A stretch of 64,000 nt of DNA from Mycobacterium sp. (GCA_025965975.1 JAOPVX010000314.1:38537-102536), one strand, 5' to 3'; shown: positions 40,253 through 50,270, counted from the first letter of the stretch. Translations and numbers: made by a program. The notes: generated by a model from the sequence alone, not told the origin.

Positions 40253-41487
40253 TTGCGCCCGAATCCGAAGAGCCGCTGGGCGACTCGCCGGATCTGGATC
40301 TCCTCGGCACCCTCGGTGATCCGGTACCGGCGGTGATGACGGTAGATGTGCTCGAAGGGTTGGTGGCGGCTGTAGCCGACACCGCCGAACACCTGCATCG
40401 CGCGGTCCGCCGCATCGCACACCAGCCTGTTGGCGCGGTAGTTGGCCATCGAGACCTTGTCGGACACCTCCATGTGGTGGTTGCGGTCGAGGTGCGAGGC
40501 CGCGTAGCGGACCAGCAGCCGGACCATCTGCGCCTCGGTCTGCAGTTCGACGAGCGGCCACTGCACGGCCTGGTTCACCGCCAGCGGCTTGCCGAACACG
40601 CTGCGCTCGTTGGCGTAGGCGACGGCTCGGTCGATGCAGTACTGGGCGGCGCCGAGGCTGCTTGCGGCTTGGCGAATCCGGTTCTCGTGCAGGAAGGTCT
40701 GGCCGACTTCCAGGCCACGGTCCACCTCGCCGAGCACCGCCTGGCCGGGCACTCGGACGTCGCGAAGCTCGACCTCGCCGTGGTCGGTGGGCATGTTGAA
40801 CGTCCACCAGTAGTACGGCACGGTGAAGCCGGGGGCGTCGGTCGGCACCAGGAACGCGGTGATGCCGCGGGCCTGCCCGGGCTCTCCGGAGGTGCGGGCG
40901 AAGACCAGGTCGTGGGTCGCCCGGTGCACTCCGGTGTTGAACCGCTTGGCGCCGTTGATGACCCAGCCGTCGCCGTGCTGCTCGGCCCGCGTCTCCAGCC
41001 ACGTCGCGTCCGAGCCGTGGTTCGGTTCGGTCAGCCCGAACGCCATCGACCGTTCGCCGGTAATCAGCGCCTCGGTCCACTGGGCCTTCTGCTCATCGGT
41101 GCCGAACCGGTCCATCATGATGACCTGCGGGAAATTGCCGACGATCGACGACTCGTCCTGCAGATCGTTGTGCAGCCCGAGTCCTTTGTGTGCCAGGTGT
41201 TCCCGGATAACGGCCATGTCCAGGTTGGTGCCGTCGCGGCCACCGAACTGCGCCGGCAGGCCGTAGCGCAGCCAGCCAGCCTTGTCGGCGCGCTTGCGCA
41301 TCTCACCAAGCAGGTCCTCCCACGCCCGCGCCGGGATGCCGCCGTTGTCCCAGTCGGTGCGGGCGTACTCGCGACGGTGGTCGAAATACTGCATGTTTTC
41401 GCGTTCCAGCGGTTTGATCTCGGCCTCGATGAAGGCATCCATCTCGGCGAGCACTCCCGGAAGATGGTCGGGGAGGGTGAAATCCAC
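40249..41487 (-). CDS. Acyl-CoA dehydrogenase, LvaC/ACAD11-like
   Basis: A 412-residue flavoprotein dehydrogenase. Seen: PAQFGGRDGTNLDMAVIREHLAHKGLG, MAFGLTEPNHGSDATWLETRAE, WVINGAKRFNTGVHRATHDLVFARTSG, RSVFGKPLAVNQAVQWPL and RYRITEGAEEIQIRRVAQRLFG (all read in segments). ACAD10/11-type enzymes act on 4-phosphoacyl-CoA, eliminating phosphate. GTG 41487 was chosen because AAAGGAG lies 5 nt before it; the longer frame has no such site. Confidence 0.88.
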   Translation of the reverse strand: MDFTLPDHLPGVLAEMDAFIEAEIKPLERENMQYFDHRREYARTDWDNGGIPARAWEDLLGEMRKRADKAGWLRYGLPAQFGGRDGTNLDMAVIREHLAHKGLGLHNDLQDESSIVGNFPQVIMMDRFGTDEQKAQWTEALITGERSMAFGLTEPNHGSDATWLETRAEQHGDGWVINGAKRFNTGVHRATHDLVFARTSGEPGQARGITAFLVPTDAPGFTVPYYWWTFNMPTDHGEVELRDVRVPGQAVLGEVDRGLEVGQTFLHENRIRQAASSLGAAQYCIDRAVAYANERSVFGKPLAVNQAVQWPLVELQTEAQMVRLLVRYAASHLDRNHHMEVSDKVSMANYRANRLVCDAADRAMQVFGGVGYSRHQPFEHIYRHHRRYRITEGAEEIQIRRVAQRLFGFGRK

Positions 41488-41501
41488 GTGATCTCCTTTG
41501 A

Positions 41502-42113
41502 TCAGAACCCGTACAGCGTCTTCTTCCAAATCCGTGACAGGGTGTTGATGGCGTCCGCGTCGCTGATCGCAAACCCCAGGCCGGACGTGCCGACGAAGAC
41601 GGTGGTGAAGTTCTCGAACAGCAACGCGATGGCCGCAGCGGTGTGCTCGGGATTGAGCTCGCCGCCGTAGCCCTGCTCCTGGGCGCGCCGCACCGACGCG
41701 GCGACGATGTCGATGCCGAACCGCCGAAACTCGTTCTGCACCACGGCGAATCGTGGCTGGGTGGCGGCCAGTTGGGCGACGGCGATCATGATGCCGATGT
41801 TCTGTTTGAACATGTTCCAGTAGCCGGTGACCACCGATGTGAAGAACGCGTCGTCATCGGGAGAGTCCGGCAGGTGAAGGCTCAACCCCGGCGGGGTCAC
41901 CACTTGGTGCAGAAATGACTCGGCCAGCACGGCGAGCAGGTCCTCCTTGTCGACGAAGTAGCGGTAGAACACCGCGGGCGACTTGCCCGCCGCCGAGGTG
42001 ATGTCGGCAAGCGTCGTGCCGTGAAACCCTCGTTCGGCAAACAGCTTTCGTGCCGCCTGCTCGATGGCCTCCCGGGTCTGACGACCCTTGGCGCTGAGTG
42101 TCTCGACCGGCAT
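41502..42113 (-). CDS. TetR-family regulator inside the catabolic operon
   Basis: A 203-residue regulator with an N-terminal helix-turn-helix (AARKLFAERGFHGTTLADITSAAGKSPAVFYRYF, in segments) and an all-helical ligand domain. It lies between the HMG-CoA-lyase-like gene (3 bp gap) and the dehydrogenase gene (14 bp gap). It is the natural candidate to bind the palindrome at the operon promoter (46664-46687). The effector is probably a CoA thioester or the substrate; this is inference. Confidence 0.87.
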   Translation of the reverse strand: MPVETLSAKGRQTREAIEQAARKLFAERGFHGTTLADITSAAGKSPAVFYRYFVDKEDLLAVLAESFLHQVVTPPGLSLHLPDSPDDDAFFTSVVTGYWNMFKQNIGIMIAVAQLAATQPRFAVVQNEFRRFGIDIVAASVRRAQEQGYGGELNPEHTAAAIALLFENFTTVFVGTSGLGFAISDADAINTLSRIWKKTLYGF

Positions 42114-42116
42114 TGG

Positions 42117-43052
42117 CTACTCGCCCAGAATGCGGTCGCCGGCGCGTAACAACGAGCTGGGGAGGTCGTGGCCGACGACGTCCTGCGCTAACCGGGCCGC
42201 GCCGATCGCGGCCTGCAGGTCGACATCAACGTGGATTCCGCTGTCGCGCAACAGGTAGACAAGGTCTTCGGTGGCGATGTTGCCGCTGGCCCCTGGGGCG
42301 AATGGGCAGCCGCCCAGGCCGCCCGCCGACGCGTCCAGCCGGGTGACACCGGCCGTCACCGCGGCGTAGGCGCTGGCCAGCCCGGCCCCGCGGGTGTTAT
42401 GGAAGTGCGCGCCCAGCGGGATGCCGCCGATCAGCGGACGGATGCGCGTGACGAGATCGCTGACCCGCCTCGGCGTGGTGGTGCCGATTGTGTCGGCGAT
42501 CGCGAGCCGGTCGACACCGGCGTCGCATGCCGCATTCACCACCACGACCACGCGCTCGAGGGGCGTTGGCCCGTCGAACGGGCAGTCCCACGCCGTGGCG
42601 ATGATGACCTCGAGCGAGGCGCCGCTGTCGTGGGCGATCGCGACGATCTCGGCAATCTGCGCGGTCGCCTCCGCGGTGGAGCGCCCCACGTTGGAGCGAC
42701 TGTGCCCGTCGGCCGCCGACACCACGTACTCGATCGAGTGCAGGCCCGCCGCGATCGCCCGCTTGGCGCCGTTGGGGCTGGCGACCAGCGCGGAGAACTC
42801 GATGTGGTCAAATTGGTGCAGTTCGGCGGCCAGTTCGGCCGCGTCGGCCAGCGCGGGCACCTTCGACGGCGAGACGAAGGCCGTTGCCTCCATTTCCCGG
42901 ACACCGGTAGCGGCTACCGCGGCGAGCAGTTCGAGCTTGGCGGACAACGGAATTGGGTCCTCGATCTGAAGCCCGTCGCGCAGCGATACGTCGCGAATGT
43001 CGACATGTGCGGGTAACTGGGTCTGACTCGCTCCTTGCGTCCGCGGTGTCAT
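42117..43052 (-). CDS. Hydroxymethylglutaryl-CoA lyase family protein
   Basis: A 311-residue TIM-barrel lyase. Metal and substrate motifs are RDVSLRDGLQ near residue 20, the two His of GAHFHNTRG and the active-site Cys loop GLGGCPFAPGASGN. It cleaves a 3-hydroxy-3-methylglutaryl-CoA-like thioester to an acyl-CoA plus acetoacetate or acetyl-CoA. In this operon it could make the final carbon-carbon cleavage. It starts within the end of the CaiB gene (4-base overlap). Confidence 0.88.
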   Translation of the reverse strand: MTPRTQGASQTQLPAHVDIRDVSLRDGLQIEDPIPLSAKLELLAAVAATGVREMEATAFVSPSKVPALADAAELAAELHQFDHIEFSALVASPNGAKRAIAAGLHSIEYVVSAADGHSRSNVGRSTAEATAQIAEIVAIAHDSGASLEVIIATAWDCPFDGPTPLERVVVVVNAACDAGVDRLAIADTIGTTTPRRVSDLVTRIRPLIGGIPLGAHFHNTRGAGLASAYAAVTAGVTRLDASAGGLGGCPFAPGASGNIATEDLVYLLRDSGIHVDVDLQAAIGAARLAQDVVGHDLPSSLLRAGDRILGE

Positions 43053-44254
43053 AGCACGCCCTCCGCCCGCAGGGCATCGAGCTCGGCGTCGCTACGGCCG
43101 AGCAGCCCGTGGTAGACCTCGTCGTTGTGCTGGCCCGGCCGGGCCGGACCGGCATTGCGGATGGTGCCCGGTGTCTGCGAGAGCACCGGCACCACACCGG
43201 GTCCCAGCACGACCCGATCGACTCTCTCATCGAAGTGTTCGGCGATCATGCCGCGGGCCCGCAGCTGCGGGTCTTCGACCACTTCGGCGACGGTGTTGAT
43301 GGGACCGCTGATCACCCCGGCAGCGCCGAGGGTGGAGATGATGTTGGCGGGCTGGCGAACGGCGGCCCACTCGCCGATGATCTTGTCGAGTTCGTCCTGG
43401 TTACGCCCGCGCGCAACGTGATTGACGAAGCGCTCGTCGGTCGCCAGCTCCGGTTGACCCATCGCCTCGCACAGCCTGCGGAACACCGTGTCCTGATTGG
43501 CGGCGATCACCACCCAGCTGCCGTCGGCCGTCGGATAGATGTTCGACGGGGCAATGCCCTCTAGGCGGGTGCCAGACGGGCCGCGTACCACGCCGCCGAC
43601 GTCGTAGTCCGGGATGGTGGATTCCTGGACGGCCAAACAGGATTCGGTGAGCGCGGCATCGACCACCTGGCCCTCGCCGGTGACCGTGCGCCGGTACAGC
43701 GCGGCCATTGCACCCTGTGCAGCGAACATCCCCGCCAGGCTGTCGCCGAGTGACAGCGCGAGACGGGGCGGGGGTCCACCTGGGAAGCCGTTCAGGTGCC
43801 GCAGGCCGCTGGCCGCCTCGGCGACGGAGGCGTAGCCGGCCTTGTGAGCCTCTGGGCCAGTCTGCCCGTAGCCGGACACCCGCACCAGGATGATGCCCCG
43901 GTTACGTTCACGCAGAACGTCGTAGCCCAGATTCCACTTCTCCAACGTGCCGGGCCGGAAGTTCTCGACGATGATGTCCGAGCGCTCGACGAGGTCGAGG
44001 AACAGTTCCCGGCCGGCCTCTTCCCGCAGGTTCAGCGTGACGGCTTTCTTGTTGCGTGCGTGCACGGTCCAGAAGAAGTGATGGCCGTCCAGTTCGGCCT
44101 GCCCCCAGGTGCGCAACGGGTCGGGCGCGCCCGGCGGCTCGATCTTGATCACCTCGGCGCCCATGTCGCCGAGCAGCCGTCCCGCAAACGGACCCGAGAT
44201 CAGCGTGCCGATCTCGATCACGCGGATGCCGTCCAGCGGGCCGGTCACACTCAC
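43049..44254 (-). CDS. CaiB/BaiF CoA-transferase family protein
   Basis: A 401-residue family III CoA-transferase. Seen: IRVIEIGTLISGPFAGRLLGDMGAEVIKIEPPGAPDP, IIVENFRPGTLEKW and VRVSGYGQTGPEAHKAGYASVAEA (in segments). At the usual catalytic Asp position (GFDLIAQA in formyl-CoA transferase) I read GYASVAEA, so the nucleophile may be missing or my alignment may be off. It would load CoA onto a carboxylic acid for the downstream dehydrogenase. It overlaps the upstream hydrolase gene by 4 bases. Confidence 0.88.
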   Translation of the reverse strand: MSVTGPLDGIRVIEIGTLISGPFAGRLLGDMGAEVIKIEPPGAPDPLRTWGQAELDGHHFFWTVHARNKKAVTLNLREEAGRELFLDLVERSDIIVENFRPGTLEKWNLGYDVLRERNRGIILVRVSGYGQTGPEAHKAGYASVAEAASGLRHLNGFPGGPPPRLALSLGDSLAGMFAAQGAMAALYRRTVTGEGQVVDAALTESCLAVQESTIPDYDVGGVVRGPSGTRLEGIAPSNIYPTADGSWVVIAANQDTVFRRLCEAMGQPELATDERFVNHVARGRNQDELDKIIGEWAAVRQPANIISTLGAAGVISGPINTVAEVVEDPQLRARGMIAEHFDERVDRVVLGPGVVPVLSQTPGTIRNAGPARPGQHNDEVYHGLLGRSDAELDALRAEGVL

Positions 44255-45480
44255 GGTGTCGATTCCCCGGTAGCAGCGCTCCTGCCCTCCGAAGAGAACC
44301 CGTGCCGATGCAGCCAGTCCGTGACTACCCCGACCGCTTGGCGCAGCGTGCCGCGTTGGGTCGGTCCGGAGTAGTAGTGGTTGGCGCCAGGGATTTCGTG
44401 CATCTCCTTATCGGGGTGCCCGATCGCCTCGAACAGCCGGCGGGTATGGCTGGGCGTGCAGGCGTCGTCGGCAAGGTTACCGATCACCAGGGCGGGCACC
44501 GCGATATCGGGCCCACACCGCACGGCGTCACCGTTGGCGTCGTCGTAGCTCCACTGGGACAGCCAGCTGCGCAGGGTGCAGAACCGGGCGAGCCCGACCG
44601 GGCTGTTGTTCACCACCTGAGGATCACCCAGATAGCAGGTGCCTGGGGCGCGATCGTTCGGATCGACCGTCGGGTCCAGCCAGCGGGGGTCGGCCATGGT
44701 GCCGTGCACGACGAATCCGAACTCATCGTCGGGCCTGCCTGCTTCGGAGAGCTTCGCCAGTTTTTCTTTGACCCACTTGGTGATTCGCCGGTTGCGCGCG
44801 ATCTGTGCCTCCCGGTAACGGTCCAAGAACTCGGCCGTGTATGGCGGCTGGTTCGGGTTGTCCGGGTTGTAGAGGTCCAACTCGGGATCGCGCTTGGACG
44901 GGTCGGACTCGTCGAGGATCGACGCATCCAGCCACTCGGTCATCGTGCCGTGGCGGCTGATGTGAGCGGCCAGCAGCATGATGCCGTCGGCCGGGATCAG
45001 GCCGAGCTTCGTCAAATCGGGTCCGTCCCCGGACGGGCTCGCGGTGACCGTCGGGTGCTGGGCCTGCTGCTGGTAGAACACCGACAGCGAGCCGCCGCCG
45101 CTCCAGCCTGCGAGCACCACCTTTTCATAGCCCAACCGGTTCTTGGCGTCCTTGATGCACTCGCCGAGGTCTTCGACGACCTTCTCCATCAGCAACGCGG
45201 AGTCGGTGCCGCGGAACCGGCTGTTGCAGTAGATGACGTGATGGCCCGCGCGGGCCAGCCCATTGATCATCGGCAGGTAGGCACCGCCGCCGATCGGGTG
45301 CATGAACACCAGCACGGTGTCCGATGGCTTGGTCTTCGGCTTGAGCAGGTAGCTCTCCAGCACCACCAGCTCCGCCACTCCGCCATACACGTCGCGGACG
45401 CCCGAGGTGTTCTGGTAGGCAACGAGATACGGGATACGGTCGTACTCGTACTTGACCGGCGCTTCGGTAATGACGGTCAT
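44251..45480 (-). CDS. Alpha/beta hydrolase in catabolic operon
   Basis: A 409-residue hydrolase. Seen: DTVLVFMHPIGGGAYLPMI (oxyanion region), nucleophile elbow VVLAGWSGGGSLSVFY, late Asp in VIGNLADDACTPSHTRRLF and His in IPGANHYYSG. No lid or signal sequence is recognised. It could open a ring-cleavage product or lactone. ATG 45480 shares its first base with the last base of the dioxygenase stop codon. Confidence 0.85.
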   Translation of the reverse strand: MTVITEAPVKYEYDRIPYLVAYQNTSGVRDVYGGVAELVVLESYLLKPKTKPSDTVLVFMHPIGGGAYLPMINGLARAGHHVIYCNSRFRGTDSALLMEKVVEDLGECIKDAKNRLGYEKVVLAGWSGGGSLSVFYQQQAQHPTVTASPSGDGPDLTKLGLIPADGIMLLAAHISRHGTMTEWLDASILDESDPSKRDPELDLYNPDNPNQPPYTAEFLDRYREAQIARNRRITKWVKEKLAKLSEAGRPDDEFGFVVHGTMADPRWLDPTVDPNDRAPGTCYLGDPQVVNNSPVGLARFCTLRSWLSQWSYDDANGDAVRCGPDIAVPALVIGNLADDACTPSHTRRLFEAIGHPDKEMHEIPGANHYYSGPTQRGTLRQAVGVVTDWLHRHGFSSEGRSAATGESTP

Positions 45481-46625
45481 CAGTGCTGGCTCCTGCTCGA
45501 TGTCGCGGCCGCTGCCGCTCCGAGATCGTTCGCCAACACTTCGGCGGACGGCGCGAGCCGGCGTCGGGTGTCGATGGCGATCACCGACCAGTCGACGCGG
45601 GAATAGTCATCGAACTTCCGCCGGACCCGTTCGCGCGCCTTCTCCGGCGCGCCGTGGTGCACACCTTGGGGCGCATGGGATATCAGGCCTGGCGGCATGT
45701 TGATGCCGTAGAGCGAACCGCCGTGGAAGAAAGCGATCTCGTCGTAGTCGACGTTGCGGTGATACCAGGGGGTGCGTTCGGTGCCCGGTACGCATTCGGC
45801 GGGCTTGGGCAGGTAGTTCATCACGTACACACCGGTGGCCTGCATGAACAAGTGCACGGTCGGCGGCAGGTGCACGCTGTCGGAGGTCACCACGTTGTAG
45901 TCGTCGATGTTGAAGGTGAACGCGAAGTTGTCGCCGCGCCACCCCTCCACGTCGAGCGGATGGTGGTGGTAGAAGAGAGTCGTCGTTCCCGCTCCCCCGA
46001 TTGGGCTGTGGATGAGCCGGACCTCGTACTCGTCGCGGCCGTCCTCGGCGATCGGCCCCGGGTCCGGGATCACGGCCTGCGACGGGTCGAACGGGAAATG
46101 CCGGCCCAGCTGACCAGGAGGTGGCACCCGGAACTCGTCGGTGGCCTGGATCATCAGCAGGGTCGATGCGCCGTCCTCGCCGCTGTCGGGCACCTGGCGG
46201 AACGTGCACGCCTTGGGGACGTAGACCCAATCGCCCTCGCGGTAGCGCAGCGGGCCGAACTCCGTCTCCAGTAGTCCGCAACCTTTGTGCACGAAGGACA
46301 GCAGGTCACCGTCGACGTAGCGGACGAAGAACGGCATCGGCTCGGTTCGCCGCGACAGCAGCACCTGGCAGTCGGCGTTGGAGAACATCAGCATCGGGCC
46401 GCCGTTGGCGTCGGTGGCGTCGCTTGGCTTCAGCTCACTGGACAGCACATCGATCGGGCGCAGCGGTCCCACCGACCGGAATGCGGTCGGGTCGTTGCGC
46501 CGGTACATGTTGGCGGTCCGGCCGGTGAACCCGCCGCGCCCGAGTTCGTCGTCCTTCAGGCCGTCCAGATCGGCGTGCAGGCGCCGTGGGGTCCGGCCTT
46601 TTCGCAGGTGAACAAAGGATTCCAT
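45480..46625 (-). CDS. Homogentisate 1,2-dioxygenase-like cupin
   Basis: A 381-residue protein of the homogentisate dioxygenase family. Likely iron ligands lie in PWYHRNVDYDEIAFFH and ISHAPQGVHHGAPEK; the N-terminal half contains MLMFSNADCQVLLSRRTEPMPFFVRYVDGD (in segments). It would open a hydroquinone-type ring using Fe(II) and O2, but substrate specificity is not readable. ATG 46625 was chosen over two upstream in-frame ATGs because GGAG lies 7 nt before it. First gene of the operon. Confidence 0.82.
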   Translation of the reverse strand: MESFVHLRKGRTPRRLHADLDGLKDDELGRGGFTGRTANMYRRNDPTAFRSVGPLRPIDVLSSELKPSDATDANGGPMLMFSNADCQVLLSRRTEPMPFFVRYVDGDLLSFVHKGCGLLETEFGPLRYREGDWVYVPKACTFRQVPDSGEDGASTLLMIQATDEFRVPPPGQLGRHFPFDPSQAVIPDPGPIAEDGRDEYEVRLIHSPIGGAGTTTLFYHHHPLDVEGWRGDNFAFTFNIDDYNVVTSDSVHLPPTVHLFMQATGVYVMNYLPKPAECVPGTERTPWYHRNVDYDEIAFFHGGSLYGINMPPGLISHAPQGVHHGAPEKARERVRRKFDDYSRVDWSVIAIDTRRRLAPSAEVLANDLGAAAAATSSRSQH

Positions 46626-46663
46626 GGTTCGCTCCATCGACGGCAACGGCGGGAGACAATCCC

Positions 46664-46705
46664 AAAACTAAAACTGACATTAGTTTTACTTCGGTGTCGC
46701 GTCAA
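46664..46705 (-). promoter_or_regulatory. Operon promoter with overlapping palindromic operator
   Basis: On the minus strand TTGACG (46700-46705) and TAATGT (46677-46682) are separated by exactly 17 bp, a near-consensus sigma-A promoter. A palindrome with perfect 8-bp arms AAAACTAA/TTAGTTTT (46664-46687) covers the -10, the position expected for repression. A further AAAACTAA occurs at 49005-49012 near another TetR gene. Confidence 0.75.
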
Positions 46706-46709
46706 CGCC

Positions 46710-47099
46710 TCAATCGGTCAGGTCGACGCGAATCGACAGAAGGTTCGTGCCGAACGTGCGGACACCGAAGCTGTTGAGCTGCGGCAGCGAACGCAGCCGT
46801 TCGTGCGGGTCGTCGTCGGGCACCAGGTGGGCCGTGCCGTTGTGCCAGCGCCCGTGCAGCCTGACGCGGACATTTGGATTCGCCTGAATGTTCTTGACGT
46901 ACTGCGACTTCTCGCCGAACTCCGAGACGAACCAGAACTGGTCACCGACGCGGCTGCCCCCCAGCGGCGTGCGTCGCGGCTCGCCCGACTTCCTTCCCTT
47001 CGTCTCGAGCAGGGTTTGGATGGGCAGCCGTCGCATCAGCGGGTTCGCGACGTGTCGCTGAATGGTGTTCGTAATGCGGTCACGGATGTCGTTGGCCAT
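46710..47099 (-). CDS. Deazaflavin (F420)-dependent nitroreductase family protein
   Basis: A 129-residue split-barrel protein of the Ddn/FDOR family. Seen: ANPLMRRLPIQTLLETKGRKSGEPRRTPLGG and QFWFVSEFGEKSQYVKNIQANPNVRVRLHGRW (in segments), the F420-binding signatures. It reduces quinones or similar acceptors with F420H2. ATG 47099 follows GAGAGGAG and gives the family-like start MANDIRDRI; a GTG at 47126 overlaps the upstream stop but adds an atypical extension. Confidence 0.9.
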   Translation of the reverse strand: MANDIRDRITNTIQRHVANPLMRRLPIQTLLETKGRKSGEPRRTPLGGSRVGDQFWFVSEFGEKSQYVKNIQANPNVRVRLHGRWHNGTAHLVPDDDPHERLRSLPQLNSFGVRTFGTNLLSIRVDLTD

Positions 47100-47122
47100 G
47101 ATGCTCCTCTCGTTGGCGCCGA

Positions 47123-48316
47123 TCACACCATGGCGGTGCGCGCGACCTTCATTCCCAGTATCAGCGCACCGGCGAGTTCACGGCTGGTGTCATAGTCGAA
47201 CACGACATGACCGGCCAGGACGTCGACGTCCCGCTTGATCCGCTGCAGCGGGTTGTCGCCGAAATGGGCGCTGGCCCCCGAGGCCGCCAGCAGATTGGCG
47301 ATCACCGACTGCGACTCGTGCACGACGTGCGCCGCCGCGAGCCGGGCCTCGCCGCGCACCGGCCGTGGAACGGGATCACCCGCGGCAACGATGGTTTCGA
47401 TCTCACCGACGGTGTCAGCGAGCAGCCCGCGCAGCGCGCGTAGCCGAACTCGGGCCTCGGCGAGGTGGGCCTGCGCGATCGGTTTGTCCTTCTGCATGAC
47501 GCCTTCGTAGGCCAGGACGCGCTTGCCGAGGCGCTCGGTATAGACCTCGGCGACGCGTTCGGCGCTGCCGAGTGCGGGCATGGCCGCCAACAACGCCAGC
47601 GCGGGCACCATCGGCCACCGGTACGTATCGGCGTCGTGCACCGCCGCGCCGGGAGCGGTGCCCTTATAGACGTTGGACACCGGGACCAGCCGGTGCGCGG
47701 GGACGAACACGTCGGTGATGACGACGTCGTTGGAGCCCGTGGCCCGCATGCCATCGGTATGCCATACGTCCTTGATGGTGACGTCGCTGATGGGCAACAG
47801 CGCAAGGGCGGGGTAGATGGCCGCCGGATCGTCCTGGGGGCCACACAGCGCGCCGACGATGATCCAGTTGCCGTCCATCACGCCGGTGGCCCACGACCAC
47901 CGGCCGGTCAGCCGGATGCCGTCACGGTCCTGAACGCCGCGGCCCGACGGCGCCAGGGGAGCGGGCGCCAGGAACGGCCGCGTCGCGAACGCTTCGGCTT
48001 GGGCCTGCTCGTCGAACAGGGCCAGCATCCAGTTGTGCAGTGCGTAGAACCCGATCGTCCAGGCGCTGGACGCGCATCCGTGCGCCATCCGGCGGACCGG
48101 ATCGAGGATGGCAGGGAAGTCGGCTTGCCGGCCGCCGTAGCGTGCGGGCACCAGCAGTTCGGTGAATCCCGACACATTGAGATCGTCGATTGTGGCGGCC
48201 GGAAGCCGGCGCAGCCGCTCGGCGTCCTGTGCGCGCTCTGCCAGTCGGGCCACGAACTCCGGGCTGATGGTCGGTGTGGTGGCCGATGCCGCGGGCATAG
48301 CCGTGGACGCTACCAT
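47123..48316 (-). CDS. Acyl-CoA dehydrogenase-fold flavin monooxygenase
   Basis: A 397-residue protein of the HpaB/HsaA/TdsC-like group, in which an acyl-CoA dehydrogenase fold carries out flavin-dependent hydroxylation. Seen: LLVPARYGGRQADFPAILD, GCASSAWTIGFYALHNWMLALF (in segments), GRWSWATGVMDGNWIIVGA and ASGASAHFGDNPLQRIKRD. These enzymes need reduced flavin from a separate reductase, and the adjacent F420-type protein may or may not supply it. A palindrome covers its start codon. Confidence 0.8.
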   Translation of the reverse strand: MVASTAMPAASATTPTISPEFVARLAERAQDAERLRRLPAATIDDLNVSGFTELLVPARYGGRQADFPAILDPVRRMAHGCASSAWTIGFYALHNWMLALFDEQAQAEAFATRPFLAPAPLAPSGRGVQDRDGIRLTGRWSWATGVMDGNWIIVGALCGPQDDPAAIYPALALLPISDVTIKDVWHTDGMRATGSNDVVITDVFVPAHRLVPVSNVYKGTAPGAAVHDADTYRWPMVPALALLAAMPALGSAERVAEVYTERLGKRVLAYEGVMQKDKPIAQAHLAEARVRLRALRGLLADTVGEIETIVAAGDPVPRPVRGEARLAAAHVVHESQSVIANLLAASGASAHFGDNPLQRIKRDVDVLAGHVVFDYDTSRELAGALILGMKVARTAMV

Positions 48317-48330
48317 ACTTTTAGGTATGG
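48313..48330. promoter_or_regulatory. Palindrome CCATAC-N6-GTATGG over a start codon
   Basis: Perfect 6-bp arms with centre TTTTAG. The left arm contains the ATG of the monooxygenase gene, so a bound protein would block initiation directly. The TetR gene 75 bp upstream is the nearest candidate regulator. Confidence 0.5.
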
Positions 48331-48406
48331 AAATGAGACGCCAAAACTGCGCACAGATCGCGATCTGGACCGTTTTTGCCCTCTGCCAGCAGTCTCGAGC
48401 GCGCCG

Positions 48407-48973
48407 TCAGGGCTTGAGCATGATTTCGAGGAAGCCTTCTCGGCCGGCGGCCGCGCGGACGCTGGGCTGCGGGCCCGCGAGGTGTAGGAAGCCGATTCCG
48501 GCGGCGAAGGTGGCGTCGGCCCGCAGGTCGGCGTCCTGATCGTCGAACCCGTGGTCCAGAAATGCCTGGCGCACCGCCGCGAGAACGCGCTGGTCGGCGG
48601 CGCGCACGCTGGCCGCGGCGTCGTCGTCGGTGCGGGCCCACTCGCGCATCGCCCGTTCCAGCGTCCAGTGTCGCGTGCTCACCAGCGCCGACATCATTTC
48701 CGAGAGGCGTTCACGCGGTGGAAGCCCGGCCAGGTCGCCGAAATGGCGGCGGTCGTCATCGCGCAACTCGCCCCACGCCTGCACCAGCGCTGCGCGGTAC
48801 CCCGCGATGTCGGTGAAGTGCCAGTAAAAGCTGCCTTTGGTGACTCCGAGGCGACGGCACAGCCGGTCGATTTTCAGCGCCTTGATGCCCTCTTCGGCCA
48901 GGATCGCGAAGCCGGCCTGGATCCAGTCGTCGACCGACAACCGGCTGGTCGTCGTGGCCCGGGCCCTCGCCAT
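48407..48973 (-). CDS. TetR-family regulator
   Basis: A 188-residue regulator with helix-turn-helix DDWIQAGFAILAEEGIKALKIDRLCRRLGVTKGSFYWHF (in segments), the SFYWHF recognition helix being classical. ATG 48973 (MARARATTT) was chosen; the longer frame has no domain character. It lies upstream of and in the same direction as the flavin monooxygenase gene, its likely target. An AAAACTAA half-site lies 32-39 bp upstream of its start. Confidence 0.87.
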   Translation of the reverse strand: MARARATTTSRLSVDDWIQAGFAILAEEGIKALKIDRLCRRLGVTKGSFYWHFTDIAGYRAALVQAWGELRDDDRRHFGDLAGLPPRERLSEMMSALVSTRHWTLERAMREWARTDDDAAASVRAADQRVLAAVRQAFLDHGFDDQDADLRADATFAAGIGFLHLAGPQPSVRAAAGREGFLEIMLKP

Positions 48974-50256
<1,283 letters not shown>

Positions 50257-50270
50257 CCCGTACAGAAGTC

